Positions 51,544-61,535 of a stretch of DNA of 64,000 bases are shown here, piece after piece. The notes under the pieces are model-generated. The model was not told the DNA's origin, did not search any database, and saw nothing but the letters and a program-made list of their open reading frames with translations. The stretch's first letter is position 1, and every line of letters begins with the position of its first letter. Position numbers and translations under genes: made by a program. The stretch comes from Ideonella sp. (GTDB taxonomy: Bacteria; Pseudomonadota; Gammaproteobacteria; Burkholderiales; Burkholderiaceae_C): assembly GCA_015075165.1 (NCBI GenBank), contig JABTUY010000001.1, positions 434,001-498,000 of the forward strand, written 5' to 3'.

Positions 51544-53517
51544 ATGAGCCGCTCGGCCCCCGGCACGCTCGAACTGCTCGCGCCCGCGCGCGACGCGGCG
51601 ATCGGCATCGAGGCGGTGAACCACGGTGCCGATGCGGTCTACATCGGCGGCCCGGCGTTCGGCGCGCGCGACAAGGCGCCGAACGCGATCGCCGATCTTG
51701 CGCGCCTCGCGGCGCACGCGCACCGCTTTCATGCGCGCGTGTACATCACGCTGAACACCATCCTGCGCGACGACGAGCTGGAGGCCGCGCGCCGCCAGGC
51801 GTGGGCGCTGTACGAGGCCGGCGTCGACGCGCTGATCGTGCAGGACATGGGCCTGCTCGAGATCGACCTGCCGCCGATCCAGCTGCACGCCAGCACGCAA
51901 TGCGACACGCGCACGCCCGAGAAGGCGCGCTTCCTGCAGGACGTGGGCTTCTCGAAGATCATCCTCGCGCGCGAGCTGTCGCTGCAGCAGATCCGCGACG
52001 TGCGCGCGCAGGTCGAGCGCGCGACGCTCGAGTTCTTCGTGCACGGTGCGCTGTGCGTCGCCTACTCGGGCCAGTGCTTCATCAGCCACGCGCACACCGG
52101 CCGCAGCGCCAACCGCGGCAGCTGCTCGCAGGAGTGCCGCCTGCCCTACACCGTGACCGACGTCGAGGGCCGCGTGGTCGCGCACGAGAAGCACGTGCTG
52201 TCGATCAAGGACAACGACCAGAGCGCCAACCTCGCGGCGTTGGTCGACGCCGGTGTGCGCAGCTTCAAGATCGAGGGCCGCTACAAGGATCTGGGCTACG
52301 TCAAGAACGTCACCGCGCACTACCGGCGGCTGATCGACGCGCTGTTGGAAGGCCGCGGCGATCTGCGCGCGGCGTCGTCGGGCCGCACCACGTTGCTGTT
52401 CGAGCCCGACCCGCAACGCAACTTCAACCGCGGCGCCAGCGACTACTTCGTCAACGGCCGCAGCGACGACCTCGGCGCGTTCGACAGCCCGAAGCACGCC
52501 GGGCTGCCGCTCGGCCACGTGGCGCGTGTGGCGGCGTCGCACCTCGAGGTCGCGCTCGACGACGCGACCGCGGCGATCGCCAACGGCGACGGGCTCACCT
52601 GGTACGACCTGCAGCACAACCTGCAGGGCCTGCAGGTCAACACCGCCACCGCGCTCGGCGGCCGCACCTGGCGCGTGGAACCGAACGAGCCGGTGGCGTC
52701 GCTGAAGGGCCTGCGCGCCGGCACCGCGCTGCACCGCAACCGCGATGTCGCGTGGGATCGCCTGCTCGCGAAGAAGAGCGCCGAGCGCCGCATCGGCGTG
52801 GCGCTGACCCTGCTCGACACCGCCGCCGGCTTTGCGCTCGAACTGCGCGACGTCGACGGCATCGCCGCGCGCGCCGAGCTGGCGCATGCGCACCAGGGCG
52901 CGCGCGACGCCGCGCAGGCCGAGGCCGCGGTGCGCGAGCACCTGGGCAGGCTCGGCGGCACGCCGTTCGCCGCCACGCGCATCGACCTGCAATGGCAGCA
53001 ACCGTGGTTCGTGCCGGCGAGCGTACTCAACGCGCTGCGGCGCGACGCGGTGGCCGCGCTCGAAGCCGCGCGCGCCGCGGCGCTGCCACGGCTGCCGCGC
53101 GCCGCGGCGGTCGACCCACCGGCGCCCCACCCCGGCGATGCGTTGAGCTACCTGGCCAACGTCTACAACCACAAGGCGCACGACTTCTACCTGCGACACG
53201 GCGTGCGCATCGTCGAGGCGGCGTACGAGAGCCACCAGGCGCTGGGCGACGTGAGCCTGATGATCACCAAGCACTGCGTGCGCTGGAGCCTGAGCCTGTG
53301 CCCCAAGCAGGCCAAGGGCGTGACCGGCGTGCAAGGCACGATCCGCGCCGAGCCGCTGACGATGGTGAGCGGTGGCGACACGCTGACGCTGCGCTTCGAT
53401 TGCAAGCCGTGCGAGATGCACGTGGTCGGGCGCATCAAGCGCCACGTGCTCAACGAGGCAAAGGCGCAACCGGTGACGTTCTATCGCGCGCGGCCGGCGG
53501 CGCCATCGCTCTCGTGA
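51544..53517 (+). CDS. rlhA: U32 family protein, 23S rRNA C2501 hydroxylase RlhA
   Basis: A 657-residue protein of the peptidase U32 group, length and domain order matching RlhA (E. coli YdcP, about 650 residues). The TIM-barrel start LELLAPARDAAIGIEAVNHG and VYITLNTILRDDELEAARRQ are family blocks. The Fe-S cysteines cluster in GALCVAYSGQCFISH and GSCSQECRLPY. The long C-terminal domain ends in LSLCPKQAKGVTG and FDCKPCEMHVVGRIKRH. It hydroxylates 23S rRNA C2501 using prephenate-derived intermediates. It starts 4 bases after thrH. Confidence 0.85.
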   Translation: MSRSAPGTLELLAPARDAAIGIEAVNHGADAVYIGGPAFGARDKAPNAIADLARLAAHAHRFHARVYITLNTILRDDELEAARRQAWALYEAGVDALIVQDMGLLEIDLPPIQLHASTQCDTRTPEKARFLQDVGFSKIILARELSLQQIRDVRAQVERATLEFFVHGALCVAYSGQCFISHAHTGRSANRGSCSQECRLPYTVTDVEGRVVAHEKHVLSIKDNDQSANLAALVDAGVRSFKIEGRYKDLGYVKNVTAHYRRLIDALLEGRGDLRAASSGRTTLLFEPDPQRNFNRGASDYFVNGRSDDLGAFDSPKHAGLPLGHVARVAASHLEVALDDATAAIANGDGLTWYDLQHNLQGLQVNTATALGGRTWRVEPNEPVASLKGLRAGTALHRNRDVAWDRLLAKKSAERRIGVALTLLDTAAGFALELRDVDGIAARAELAHAHQGARDAAQAEAAVREHLGRLGGTPFAATRIDLQWQQPWFVPASVLNALRRDAVAALEAARAAALPRLPRAAAVDPPAPHPGDALSYLANVYNHKAHDFYLRHGVRIVEAAYESHQALGDVSLMITKHCVRWSLSLCPKQAKGVTGVQGTIRAEPLTMVSGGDTLTLRFDCKPCEMHVVGRIKRHVLNEAKAQPVTFYRARPAAPSLS

Positions 53518-53557
53518 GTTGCGGTGCGGCTGCGTGCTGCCGCTGACCCAAGCTCGG

Positions 53558-53848
53558 TCAGACGAGCTCGAGCCGAACCTTGCGTCCGATCGCGGCCGCA
53601 GCCTTGGTCAGGGTGTCGAGCGTCACGCTGCCATTGTCGGGATCGAGCAGGCGGTCGAGCTGGGGTCGCGAGGTCGCCATGCGTTTGGCCATCTCCGACT
53701 TCGTCAGATTCTGGGCCTTCATGGCCTGCTCGAGTTGCCAGGCGAGAACGCGCTTCACCGAGGCGTTGGTCACTTCCTCGTGAATGCCTTCTTCCTTGAG
53801 CCAGTCCTCGAAGAGGCCACCGATCCGAGGGCTCCTGCGTCGGGTCAT
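53558..53848 (-). CDS. HigA-type XRE-family antitoxin
   Basis: A 96-residue antitoxin with a helix-turn-helix of the XRE type (AKRMATSRPQLDRLLDPDNG, then VTLDTLTKAAAAIGRKVRLE). The N-terminal 35 residues (GGLFEDWLKEEGIHEEV) are likely the toxin-binding part. Its start overlaps the toxin stop by ATGA (53845-53848). The toxin comes first, the reversed order that defines HigBA-type loci. It would neutralise the toxin and repress the operon at the dyad at 54209-54224. Confidence 0.87.
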   Translation of the reverse strand: MTRRRSPRIGGLFEDWLKEEGIHEEVTNASVKRVLAWQLEQAMKAQNLTKSEMAKRMATSRPQLDRLLDPDNGSVTLDTLTKAAAAIGRKVRLELV

Positions 53849-54189
53849 CGCTCGATCTCCTTCTGTCGCTTGCGGGCCAGAGCCAGATCCTCGGTCGGCG
53901 TCTTCTGCGTCTTCTTGACGAAGGCGTGCAGCAGGATCAGTTCACCCTCGACCAGACAAAAGAGCACCCGAGCGATGCGCCGGCTCGGCAGCGAACTGCG
54001 GACTTCCCACAGTCCTTCGCCAAGACCTCGGCACAGCGGCATGCCGACGGGCCACCCGTACTCCACCGCCCCGATGTCATGCCCGATCTGCCTTCGATCG
54101 CCAGCCGGCAAGGCAATCAGCCAATCCCGAACCGGATTCGAACCTGTCGAAGTCAGGTAGAAGCGGGCGGGAACCTTCTTGAGGGTCAT
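53845..54189 (-). CDS. HigB/RelE-like toxin (phage-derived Gp49-like)
   Basis: A 114-residue toxin of the Gp49/HigB-like family. Family features are FYLTSTGSNPVRDWLIALPA, the short-helix then GLWEVRSSLPSRRIARVLFC with conserved arginines, and the C-terminal LHAFVKKTQKTPTEDLALAR. Such toxins are ribosome-dependent mRNA nucleases related to RelE. The STGSNPVRDW block is typical of the family. Start ATG at 54189. The upstream dyad places it first in an autoregulated two-gene operon. Confidence 0.87.
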   Translation of the reverse strand: MTLKKVPARFYLTSTGSNPVRDWLIALPAGDRRQIGHDIGAVEYGWPVGMPLCRGLGEGLWEVRSSLPSRRIARVLFCLVEGELILLHAFVKKTQKTPTEDLALARKRQKEIER

Positions 54190-54208
54190 GCACGGTCCAG
54201 CGCAGATT

Positions 54209-54224
54209 GCACCATTTTTGGTGC
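54209..54224. promoter_or_regulatory. toxin-antitoxin operator dyad
   Basis: GCACCA and TGGTGC form a perfect 6-bp inverted repeat around TTTT, 20 bp before the toxin start. The AT-rich centre stands out from the GC-rich surroundings. XRE antitoxins bind such short dyads to repress their own operon. Confidence 0.6.
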
Positions 54225-54252
54225 GTCGTCAAGTCGATCTTTGGGCCGCCCC

Positions 54253-55116
54253 TCAAGCCCGAGCTTCCGCGTTGCCCACCGCCTCCCACACCGCCGCGTG
54301 CTCGAGCAACCACGCGGCGGCCAGCCGCCCATCCTGCTGCGACGGATGGAAGTCCGCGCGCAGGTAGCGCCGCCACGGCTGTGAGAGCGAGCGCACGAGG
54401 CCGCTGCGGCCGAACAGGAAGCGCCAGCCTTCGACCCAGGTGGCCCGGCGCCAGAAGCTGCCGTCGCGCCACAGGTTGTTCAGCGTCTGGCGCAGCGCAT
54501 CGAGCACGAACTGGCGCGTGACCACACGAAACAGCCGCAGCCGCCAGCGCTCGTTGCCGCCCATCGCGCGGTAGAGGTCGAACGCGGTGCTGCGGTGCTC
54601 GGTCTCCTCGCTCGCGTGCCACCGCCACAGCGTGGCCAGCCGGGGCTCGGCACCCGCCAGGGCCGACGGGCTCGACAGCAGGTATTCGGCCAGGATCGCG
54701 GTGAAGTGTTCGGTCGCCGCGGTGGCGCCGACCCAGATGCGCAGGTCCACGCCGTCGAGCTTCTTCAACCGGCGCCGCGACCGCGCCTCCCAGCGGTTGA
54801 CGAGCCCCCGGCGCGCGAGGTGCTCGTTGTAGCGCGCGTGGATGCGCCGGTGCGTCGCCTCCTGGCCGACGAAGGCCTTGATCGCCGGCTCGAACGCGGC
54901 GCGCGGCGCGGGCTCCAGCGTGGCGACGCCGGCGCGCACCGCATCGATGAAGAACTGCTCGCCGAACGGAAAGCTCATCGACAGCGCGTCGAACCACGCC
55001 GTGCGAAACGCATCGCCACCACACCAGTGGCGCGGCAGCGGCGTGTCGAGGTCGACCAGCAGCCGGCGCACCACCGGTTCGGCAGTGGTGTGGGCGGCGG
55101 CAGCGGGGGCGTTCAT
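54253..55116 (-). CDS. metal-dependent hydrolase-like di-iron protein (PF10118)
   Basis: A 287-residue protein of the PF10118 family, predicted metal-dependent hydrolases with a ferritin-like helical bundle. Metal ligand motifs are FVGQEATHRRIHARYN (ExxxHxxxH), TAATEHFTA (E, H) and HASEETEHRSTAFD (ExxEH). The last motif has the paired Glu and His of di-iron carboxylate proteins. Function has not been shown for the family as far as I know. Start ATG 55116. It stands 105 bp from the DUF3999 gene on the same strand. Confidence 0.83.
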   Translation of the reverse strand: MNAPAAAAHTTAEPVVRRLLVDLDTPLPRHWCGGDAFRTAWFDALSMSFPFGEQFFIDAVRAGVATLEPAPRAAFEPAIKAFVGQEATHRRIHARYNEHLARRGLVNRWEARSRRRLKKLDGVDLRIWVGATAATEHFTAILAEYLLSSPSALAGAEPRLATLWRWHASEETEHRSTAFDLYRAMGGNERWRLRLFRVVTRQFVLDALRQTLNNLWRDGSFWRRATWVEGWRFLFGRSGLVRSLSQPWRRYLRADFHPSQQDGRLAAAWLLEHAAVWEAVGNAEARA

Positions 55117-55221
55117 GCGGTGGTTCGCCTGCGGCGCCGGCGGCGCAGGCACCTTACCACCGCGCGCGCTGAAGCGGCCTCGGCGTCGCGGCCTCGGCGG
55201 CGCAGCGTCGGTCTCGCGGCG

Positions 55222-56670
55222 TCAGGCGCCGCCCGCCGCGCCCGGCTTCACCGGCTTGTGGCGCGCCAGCTGCCACACCATCAGCGCCAGCAGCGCCACG
55301 CCACCGACCAGCACCGACCACAGCAGCCACGGCCGCAGCGCCGCGCGCTGCTGCTGCGCAACCTGTGCGCGCGCAACCTCGGCCACCTCGCTCCACGCGC
55401 CGAGCTCGGCGCGGCCGAAGCGCGGGCGCTCGTCGTCGAGCGCGGGCACCAGCGTGGCCGGCGGCAGCGCCGAAGGCGCGGCGTTGGCCGAGCCGGCACG
55501 CAGCACGAACGGCGCGGCGCCCTGCGCGGCGAACACCAGCTGCTGCAGTTGCGCCTGCACGGTGAGCCGGGTCTGCGCGGGCAGCGATGCAGCGCGCAGG
55601 TCGGGCACGATGCGCAGGTAGCGCACGCCGGCCTGCAGCGCCAGCTGCGGCGCGACGCTGCTGTCGCCGCCGCGATCGAGCCGGTAGAACACGGTGCTCG
55701 CAAGGTCGTGCCACGGTTGGTCGCTGCGGGCACGGCCCTGCACCTGCGCCGGCACCACGTGCGTGCCGGCGGGCAGCTGCAGCTCGAGCGCCACCACCGG
55801 CAACAGTGCCCCGAGGTCGAAGTGGGTCGCGCGCTCGCGCTGCGGATCGGCGGCCGCGCCCGCCGGCTCGGGGCTGGCGTCGACGCTGAGTGCGCTCGGC
55901 GGATCGAGCGTTTCGCTGCGCGAGGACGACGCGATCGCCTGTGCCGCGGTGATCGCCGGCGCGGTGGTCGCATCGGCCCAGGCCAGCCGCACGAAGCGGC
56001 CGGGTGACGCCGGCAGTTGCACCAGCGGCTGCGCCAGCGCACCGCTGGCCGAGCGCAGTGCCAGCAGCTGGCCATGCCCGGCGCGGCGCCACGAGCGCAG
56101 GTCGTCGCTGGTCTCGAGCGCGTAGGCGGCGCTGAACTCGTCGGGGCCCGACCACTGCAGCCGCAGCGACTGCGGCGGCGGCTCGTCGCGTGGCCGCTCG
56201 CGCGGGTCGCCCAGGTCGATCAGCCAGCCACCCGGGCGCTGCGGTGCCGAAGCGGCACCCACGCGCGCGCCGATCACGCGCACGCGGTCGCCTTGCACCT
56301 GCACCTGCACCGGCATCGACCAGTTCGCGCCCGGGGCCGGCTTCGGCGGCAGCGGATACAGACGCGCGGCGCGCTCGTGCTGCACCGGCTGCTCGTGGCG
56401 GCGCGGCGGCAGCAACGCGAACGGCACACGCTCGCCGCGCGCGTCGACCACGCGCAGATCGCGCAGCCCGGTTTGCTGGCTGTGCGCATACGCGCTCACC
56501 GGCAGCGGCAACAGCACGAACGCGGCCGGCTGCTGCACGACGATCGGCGCGCTGTAGCGCGGCGGCGCTTCGTCGGCCGCGCGCACCGCTGAAACGGCGG
56601 CGCCGATCGCGCAGCCGAGCAGCACGCCGACCGGCACGCCGATGGGCCGCGTGCGGTCAAGGCGCCACAT
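55222..56670 (-). CDS. DUF3999 family exported protein
   Basis: A 482-residue protein with N-terminal signal (VPVGVLLGCAIGAAVSAVRA) and a single C-terminal membrane helix (WLLWSVLVGGVALLALMVWQ). The lumenal part is beta-rich (RYSAPIVVQQPAAFVLLPLP, LRDLRVVDARGERVPFALLP), the DUF3999 signature. It overlaps the end of the DUF2339 gene by 14 bp. The two families are often neighbours, and I infer that they form a membrane complex of unknown role. Confidence 0.83.
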   Translation of the reverse strand: MWRLDRTRPIGVPVGVLLGCAIGAAVSAVRAADEAPPRYSAPIVVQQPAAFVLLPLPVSAYAHSQQTGLRDLRVVDARGERVPFALLPPRRHEQPVQHERAARLYPLPPKPAPGANWSMPVQVQVQGDRVRVIGARVGAASAPQRPGGWLIDLGDPRERPRDEPPPQSLRLQWSGPDEFSAAYALETSDDLRSWRRAGHGQLLALRSASGALAQPLVQLPASPGRFVRLAWADATTAPAITAAQAIASSSRSETLDPPSALSVDASPEPAGAAADPQRERATHFDLGALLPVVALELQLPAGTHVVPAQVQGRARSDQPWHDLASTVFYRLDRGGDSSVAPQLALQAGVRYLRIVPDLRAASLPAQTRLTVQAQLQQLVFAAQGAAPFVLRAGSANAAPSALPPATLVPALDDERPRFGRAELGAWSEVAEVARAQVAQQQRAALRPWLLWSVLVGGVALLALMVWQLARHKPVKPGAAGGA

Positions 56671-59503
56671 GAGCGCTCTCCTCGCGCCGCGCCGGCAGCG
56701 GCGCGACGTAGCCGATCACCAGCATCAGCACGCCGACGCCGATGAACGACACGATGCGCGTGATGGTGCCGGTGCCCGATTGATCGATCAACAGCAGCTT
56801 CAGCACCACGGCACCGAGCAGCACGGCGCCCGCCAGCCACGGCGTGCGCAGCGCGCGCCGCGCCGAGACCCACATCACCACCAGCGCCAGCGCCGTCCAC
56901 AGCAGCGCGATGCCGGTCTGCACGGCCAGCGAATGCAGCCACGCGTCGACGCGGTACGGCACGCCGCCGTAGTGGTGGAAGCCGCGGATCAGCATCGCGT
57001 TGAGCCAGACGAAGGCGGCGAACACCAGCAGTACCTGCAGCAGGCCGCCGCGCTCGCCGACCAGCGCCCGCGCGGCCGCACTGCGCTGCCACAGCCAGAC
57101 GCCGGCCAGCGCCACCGCCACGCCGAGGTCGAGCGGGTTCAGCAGCGGCACGTGCGGCAGCGGCTGCGCCGAGCCGTTGGACGCCACGTTGGCCAGCAGC
57201 GTCCACAGCAGCAGGCCAACGCTGAGCACCGCGCCCACCGTACCCTGGTACGCGGCCGGCAGCTCGCGCACCGGCCAGCGCGGCGCCACGCCGGCGCGCG
57301 GCAGCGCGAGCAGCATCAGCGCGGGCACCACCAGCCAGCCGAGCCACGGCCATGCGCTGCCGGCATCGCCCCAGTCGGCGGTGAACACGCGGCCTTGCAA
57401 CGCGCCGAGCGCGGCCAGCACCAGCGCACCGATGGCATGCACCGCGTGCCGCACAGCAGCGGGCCAGTGCGGCGCGAGCCAGCGCAACGCCACGGCGTGC
57501 GCCAGCGCGGCCAGCGGCCAGGCCCACCAGCCGCCGTCTTGCATGGGCCGCGCGAGAAACACCGCCGCCCAGCCGACGCCGAGCGCGTGCAGCGGCGCAT
57601 GCGCGATCGCCGGCAGCGCCACCTGCGGCCAGCGCAGCCGCACCGACAGCAGCGCATACAGCAGCGCGATCGCGCTGAACGTGGCCAGCCATGCCGCCCA
57701 GGCCTGGCGCAGCGGCACGAAGGCGTCGATCTGCACCGCGGCCGCACCCAGCAGCCACAGCGTGCCCCAGGCGATCAACAGCGGCTGCACGAGCGCCTCG
57801 GCGCCCAGCGAGGGCGTGCCTGCAGTCGGTGCGGCCTCGGTGCGCTGCACCGCCCGCGCGGCCACCAGCGCCGCCGCAGCGACGAGCAGGCCGTTGAAGA
57901 ACAGCGCATTGAGCAGCTGCGTCGGCGTGCCGTGCAGATCGTGCGCGTAGACCAGCGCGAGGCCGGCGAGCCCGATCAGGGCGTAGCCGAAGGCGCGCGC
58001 CAGCGCGCGCCGCTGGCGCAGGCCGAGCCACACGAGACCGGCGCCTTCGAGCGCCCAGGCACCGGCGGTGCTGCGCGCATCGAGCGCGAACGGAATCACC
58101 AGCGTCAGGAACACCGTGGCCACCGCGAGGCAGCCTTCGAACGCCAGCCGCAGCTCGGGCCGCGCGCGCAGCGAGCGCGCCAGCAGCACGTAGAACGCCG
58201 CCAGCACCAGCGCCGAGATCGCCACGCCGTACTCGGTGTCGCGCACCAGGCCGTACTGCAGCACGAAGGTGATCGTCGGCAGCCCGAACAACAGGCTGCC
58301 ATGCACCCAGGCCTGTGGCGGCCAATCGGCACCCGCCGCGGCAACGCGGGCCGTGTCGCCGCGCCGCGCGGGCATCAGCATGATGGCCGCGAACAGCACG
58401 AAGAACGCGATCAGGAACGCCTGGCTGCTGGCGTACTGCTGCGGGTCGTAGCGCAGCACGCCCCACGCAGTGGCAACCGCGAAGGTGCCGAGGAAGCCGA
58501 TCAGGTTCAGCGAACGCCACGTGCGATGCCAGGCCACCGCGGCGATGCCGAGGTCGAGCACGAGGTAGTAGCTGAACAGCGCCACGTGGTTGCCGCTGCC
58601 GGTGGACACCAGCAGCGGCGTCGCGAAGCCGCCGAGCGCGCCGATCACCGCCAGCGCCTTGGCGTCTTGCAACACGGCCAGCGCGGCGGCGAGCGCCGCC
58701 ACCACGACCATCAGCGCGAACACCGGCAGCGCTGACAGCACGCCGTAGTAGCGGAAGGCGACGAACAGCGTCAGGTACAGCACCGCCACCGCGCCGCCTT
58801 GCAGCGCCTGCGCGTAGCCGGCACGCGCATCGCGCAGCCGCCAGCCGACCACCAGCAGCACCAGCGCGACCGCGGCAATGCCCATCAGCCGCAGCTCGAC
58901 CGGCACCTGCACGTGCTCGCTGGCGAACTTGGCGAGGAACGCCAGGCCGATGAACAAGATGCCGACGCCGAGCTTGACGATCGTGTTGCCGCCGAACAGC
59001 CAGCGTTGCAGCGCCGCGAGCGCATCGCTCGACGCCGGCGCTTGCGCGGTGGCGCGCGCGGCCGCAGGCGCCGCGGCCGCGGCTTCGCGCGACAGCAGCG
59101 TGCCCGGCGGATCGAGCGGCATCGGTTGCGTATCGGGCTGGTCTGCCGCCGCTTCGGTCGACGCCATCGCTGCGCCCGCCGCGCGCTCAGGCGCAGGGGT
59201 CGGCGGCGGCCGGTAGCCTTCGAGGGTGGCGGTCGCACCCTTGCGCATCGGCGGCACCGCGGCACCCGGTGGTACCGCGACAGCGGCCGGTGTCGCCGTT
59301 TCATCGGCCACCGCCAGCGCTGCTTGGGGCACCGCGCTCGGCTGCTTTGCCAGCCGGCCGCGCAGCTCTTCGATCGCGCCCTGCTGCCGCACGCTGCGCA
59401 GCACCAGCCAGCCCAGCACGCCGCCGACCACGGCGCCGAACTCGCCGTCGCCCAGGCCTGCGCCGACGATGACGCCGACGGCAATCGCAAGCAGCATCAG
59501 CAT
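56657..59503 (-). CDS. DUF2339 polytopic membrane protein
   Basis: A 948-residue membrane protein with about 25 hydrophobic segments. The N-terminus (LLAIAVGVIVGAGLGDGEFG) is followed by a soluble Pro/Ala-rich region and then the DUF2339 core that starts FGGNTIVKLGVGILFIGLAF and continues LAKFASEHVQVPVELRLMGI. The C-terminus ends VSFIGVGVLMLVIGYVAPLP. The start at 59503 has GGGGAGGG just upstream; the frame runs on only by composition. Paired with DUF3999. Function unknown; membrane lipid or cell-wall related roles have been suggested for neighbours but I cannot confirm them. Confidence 0.87.
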   Translation of the reverse strand: MLMLLAIAVGVIVGAGLGDGEFGAVVGGVLGWLVLRSVRQQGAIEELRGRLAKQPSAVPQAALAVADETATPAAVAVPPGAAVPPMRKGATATLEGYRPPPTPAPERAAGAAMASTEAAADQPDTQPMPLDPPGTLLSREAAAAAPAAARATAQAPASSDALAALQRWLFGGNTIVKLGVGILFIGLAFLAKFASEHVQVPVELRLMGIAAVALVLLVVGWRLRDARAGYAQALQGGAVAVLYLTLFVAFRYYGVLSALPVFALMVVVAALAAALAVLQDAKALAVIGALGGFATPLLVSTGSGNHVALFSYYLVLDLGIAAVAWHRTWRSLNLIGFLGTFAVATAWGVLRYDPQQYASSQAFLIAFFVLFAAIMLMPARRGDTARVAAAGADWPPQAWVHGSLLFGLPTITFVLQYGLVRDTEYGVAISALVLAAFYVLLARSLRARPELRLAFEGCLAVATVFLTLVIPFALDARSTAGAWALEGAGLVWLGLRQRRALARAFGYALIGLAGLALVYAHDLHGTPTQLLNALFFNGLLVAAAALVAARAVQRTEAAPTAGTPSLGAEALVQPLLIAWGTLWLLGAAAVQIDAFVPLRQAWAAWLATFSAIALLYALLSVRLRWPQVALPAIAHAPLHALGVGWAAVFLARPMQDGGWWAWPLAALAHAVALRWLAPHWPAAVRHAVHAIGALVLAALGALQGRVFTADWGDAGSAWPWLGWLVVPALMLLALPRAGVAPRWPVRELPAAYQGTVGAVLSVGLLLWTLLANVASNGSAQPLPHVPLLNPLDLGVAVALAGVWLWQRSAAARALVGERGGLLQVLLVFAAFVWLNAMLIRGFHHYGGVPYRVDAWLHSLAVQTGIALLWTALALVVMWVSARRALRTPWLAGAVLLGAVVLKLLLIDQSGTGTITRIVSFIGVGVLMLVIGYVAPLPARREESAHVAP

Positions 59504-59667
59504 GTGCCCTCCCCGGCCCGTGAAACCGGGCGACTCTAGCAGCGGGGCCTGCGGCCGCCGCTGCCGATCGTGGCGGCATCGCCGCACGCACCGTGAAGAT
59601 TCGGCAGCCGATACCGTCAATGGCCTTGCCGCGGCGGCGCGCGACCGGGCGCGGCATGATGCCCGCC

Positions 59668-60675
<1,008 letters not shown>

Positions 60676-60730
60676 AGTGGCCGCGGCCGGCGGCAGCCTA
60701 TCATCGGCCCCGCCCGCACCCGCTTCGCCG

Positions 60731-61528
60731 ATGCTCAGCCACGCCAACCCCAGCAGCGCGCTCGCCCTGATCGGCGGCGGCGTCGCGCGCTGGCTGTCGG
60801 GCTGGTGGCGCATCGTGATGTTCGGCGCCACCGTGGGTGTGCTCGCGCTGTCGCCGGCCAGCTATGCGCGCGCGCAGCGCCGCGCGATCGCCGAGCACAT
60901 GGTGCGCGACACCGCGCCGATGCTGGTGTGGTTCACGCTGCTGTCGGCACTGATCAGCATCGTGATCTCGCGCGTCGTGTTCGTCACCGCGATCAGCTAC
61001 GGCCTCACGCAGTACGCGCTCGAGATGCTGGTGCGCGTGCTGGTGGTGGAGCTGATCCCGCTGACCGCGGCGCTGTTCGTCGCCGTGCGCTGCACGATGC
61101 CACACGGCGAAGAGCTGGCCGCGATGCGCCAGCGCGGCGAGCTGAAGGCGATGCGCGAACGCGGCGTCGACCCGCTGCGCAGCGAGGTGCTGCCGCGCGC
61201 GGTCGCCGGCCTGTTCGGCGTGGCGCTGCTGGCCGTGCTGGCCGGCGCGGTGGCGCTGCTGCTGGCCTACCTGACGACCTACGGCTTCACGCTGTGGGCG
61301 CTCGACAGCTACACGCGCGCCGTGGGCCGCGTGTTCGCCCCCACGGTGGCGGTGCTGTTCCTGCTGAAGACGCTGCTGTTCAGCCTGGCCGTGGTGCTGG
61401 TGCCGCTCGGCTCGGCGCTGCACGACGCCACGCGCTCGCGCGTCAGCGCCGAGGTGCGCGGCCTGGTGCGGCTGTTCGCGCTGCTGCTGCTGATCGAGGC
61501 CGCGTCGCTGGCCGCCAACGTGATCTGA
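60731..61528 (+). CDS. MlaE-type ABC transporter permease
   Basis: A 265-residue permease of the MlaE/YrbE family. Five to six membrane helices are visible: WWRIVMFGATVGVLALSPAS, MLVWFTLLSALISIVISRVV, LVRVLVVELIPLTAALFVAV with the LxPL signature, and three C-terminal helices. The cytoplasmic loop GEELAAMRQRGELKAMRERG is the family's coupling motif. It moves lipids between inner membrane and periplasmic MCE partner. Neither an MlaF-like ATPase nor an MlaB STAS gene is next to it. Confidence 0.83.
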   Translation: MLSHANPSSALALIGGGVARWLSGWWRIVMFGATVGVLALSPASYARAQRRAIAEHMVRDTAPMLVWFTLLSALISIVISRVVFVTAISYGLTQYALEMLVRVLVVELIPLTAALFVAVRCTMPHGEELAAMRQRGELKAMRERGVDPLRSEVLPRAVAGLFGVALLAVLAGAVALLLAYLTTYGFTLWALDSYTRAVGRVFAPTVAVLFLLKTLLFSLAVVLVPLGSALHDATRSRVSAEVRGLVRLFALLLLIEAASLAANVI

Positions 61529-61535
61529 ACCGGCG

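Noticed and set aside
54134-54144. GGATTCGAACC, the complement of a tRNA T-loop motif
   Set aside because: It encodes TGSNPV of the HigB-like toxin and no acceptor stem or other tRNA arms can be folded around it.
53519-54160. Plus-strand reading frame across the toxin-antitoxin pair
   Set aside because: It is antisense to two genes with clear family motifs and an ATGA overlap, and it has no recognisable domain.
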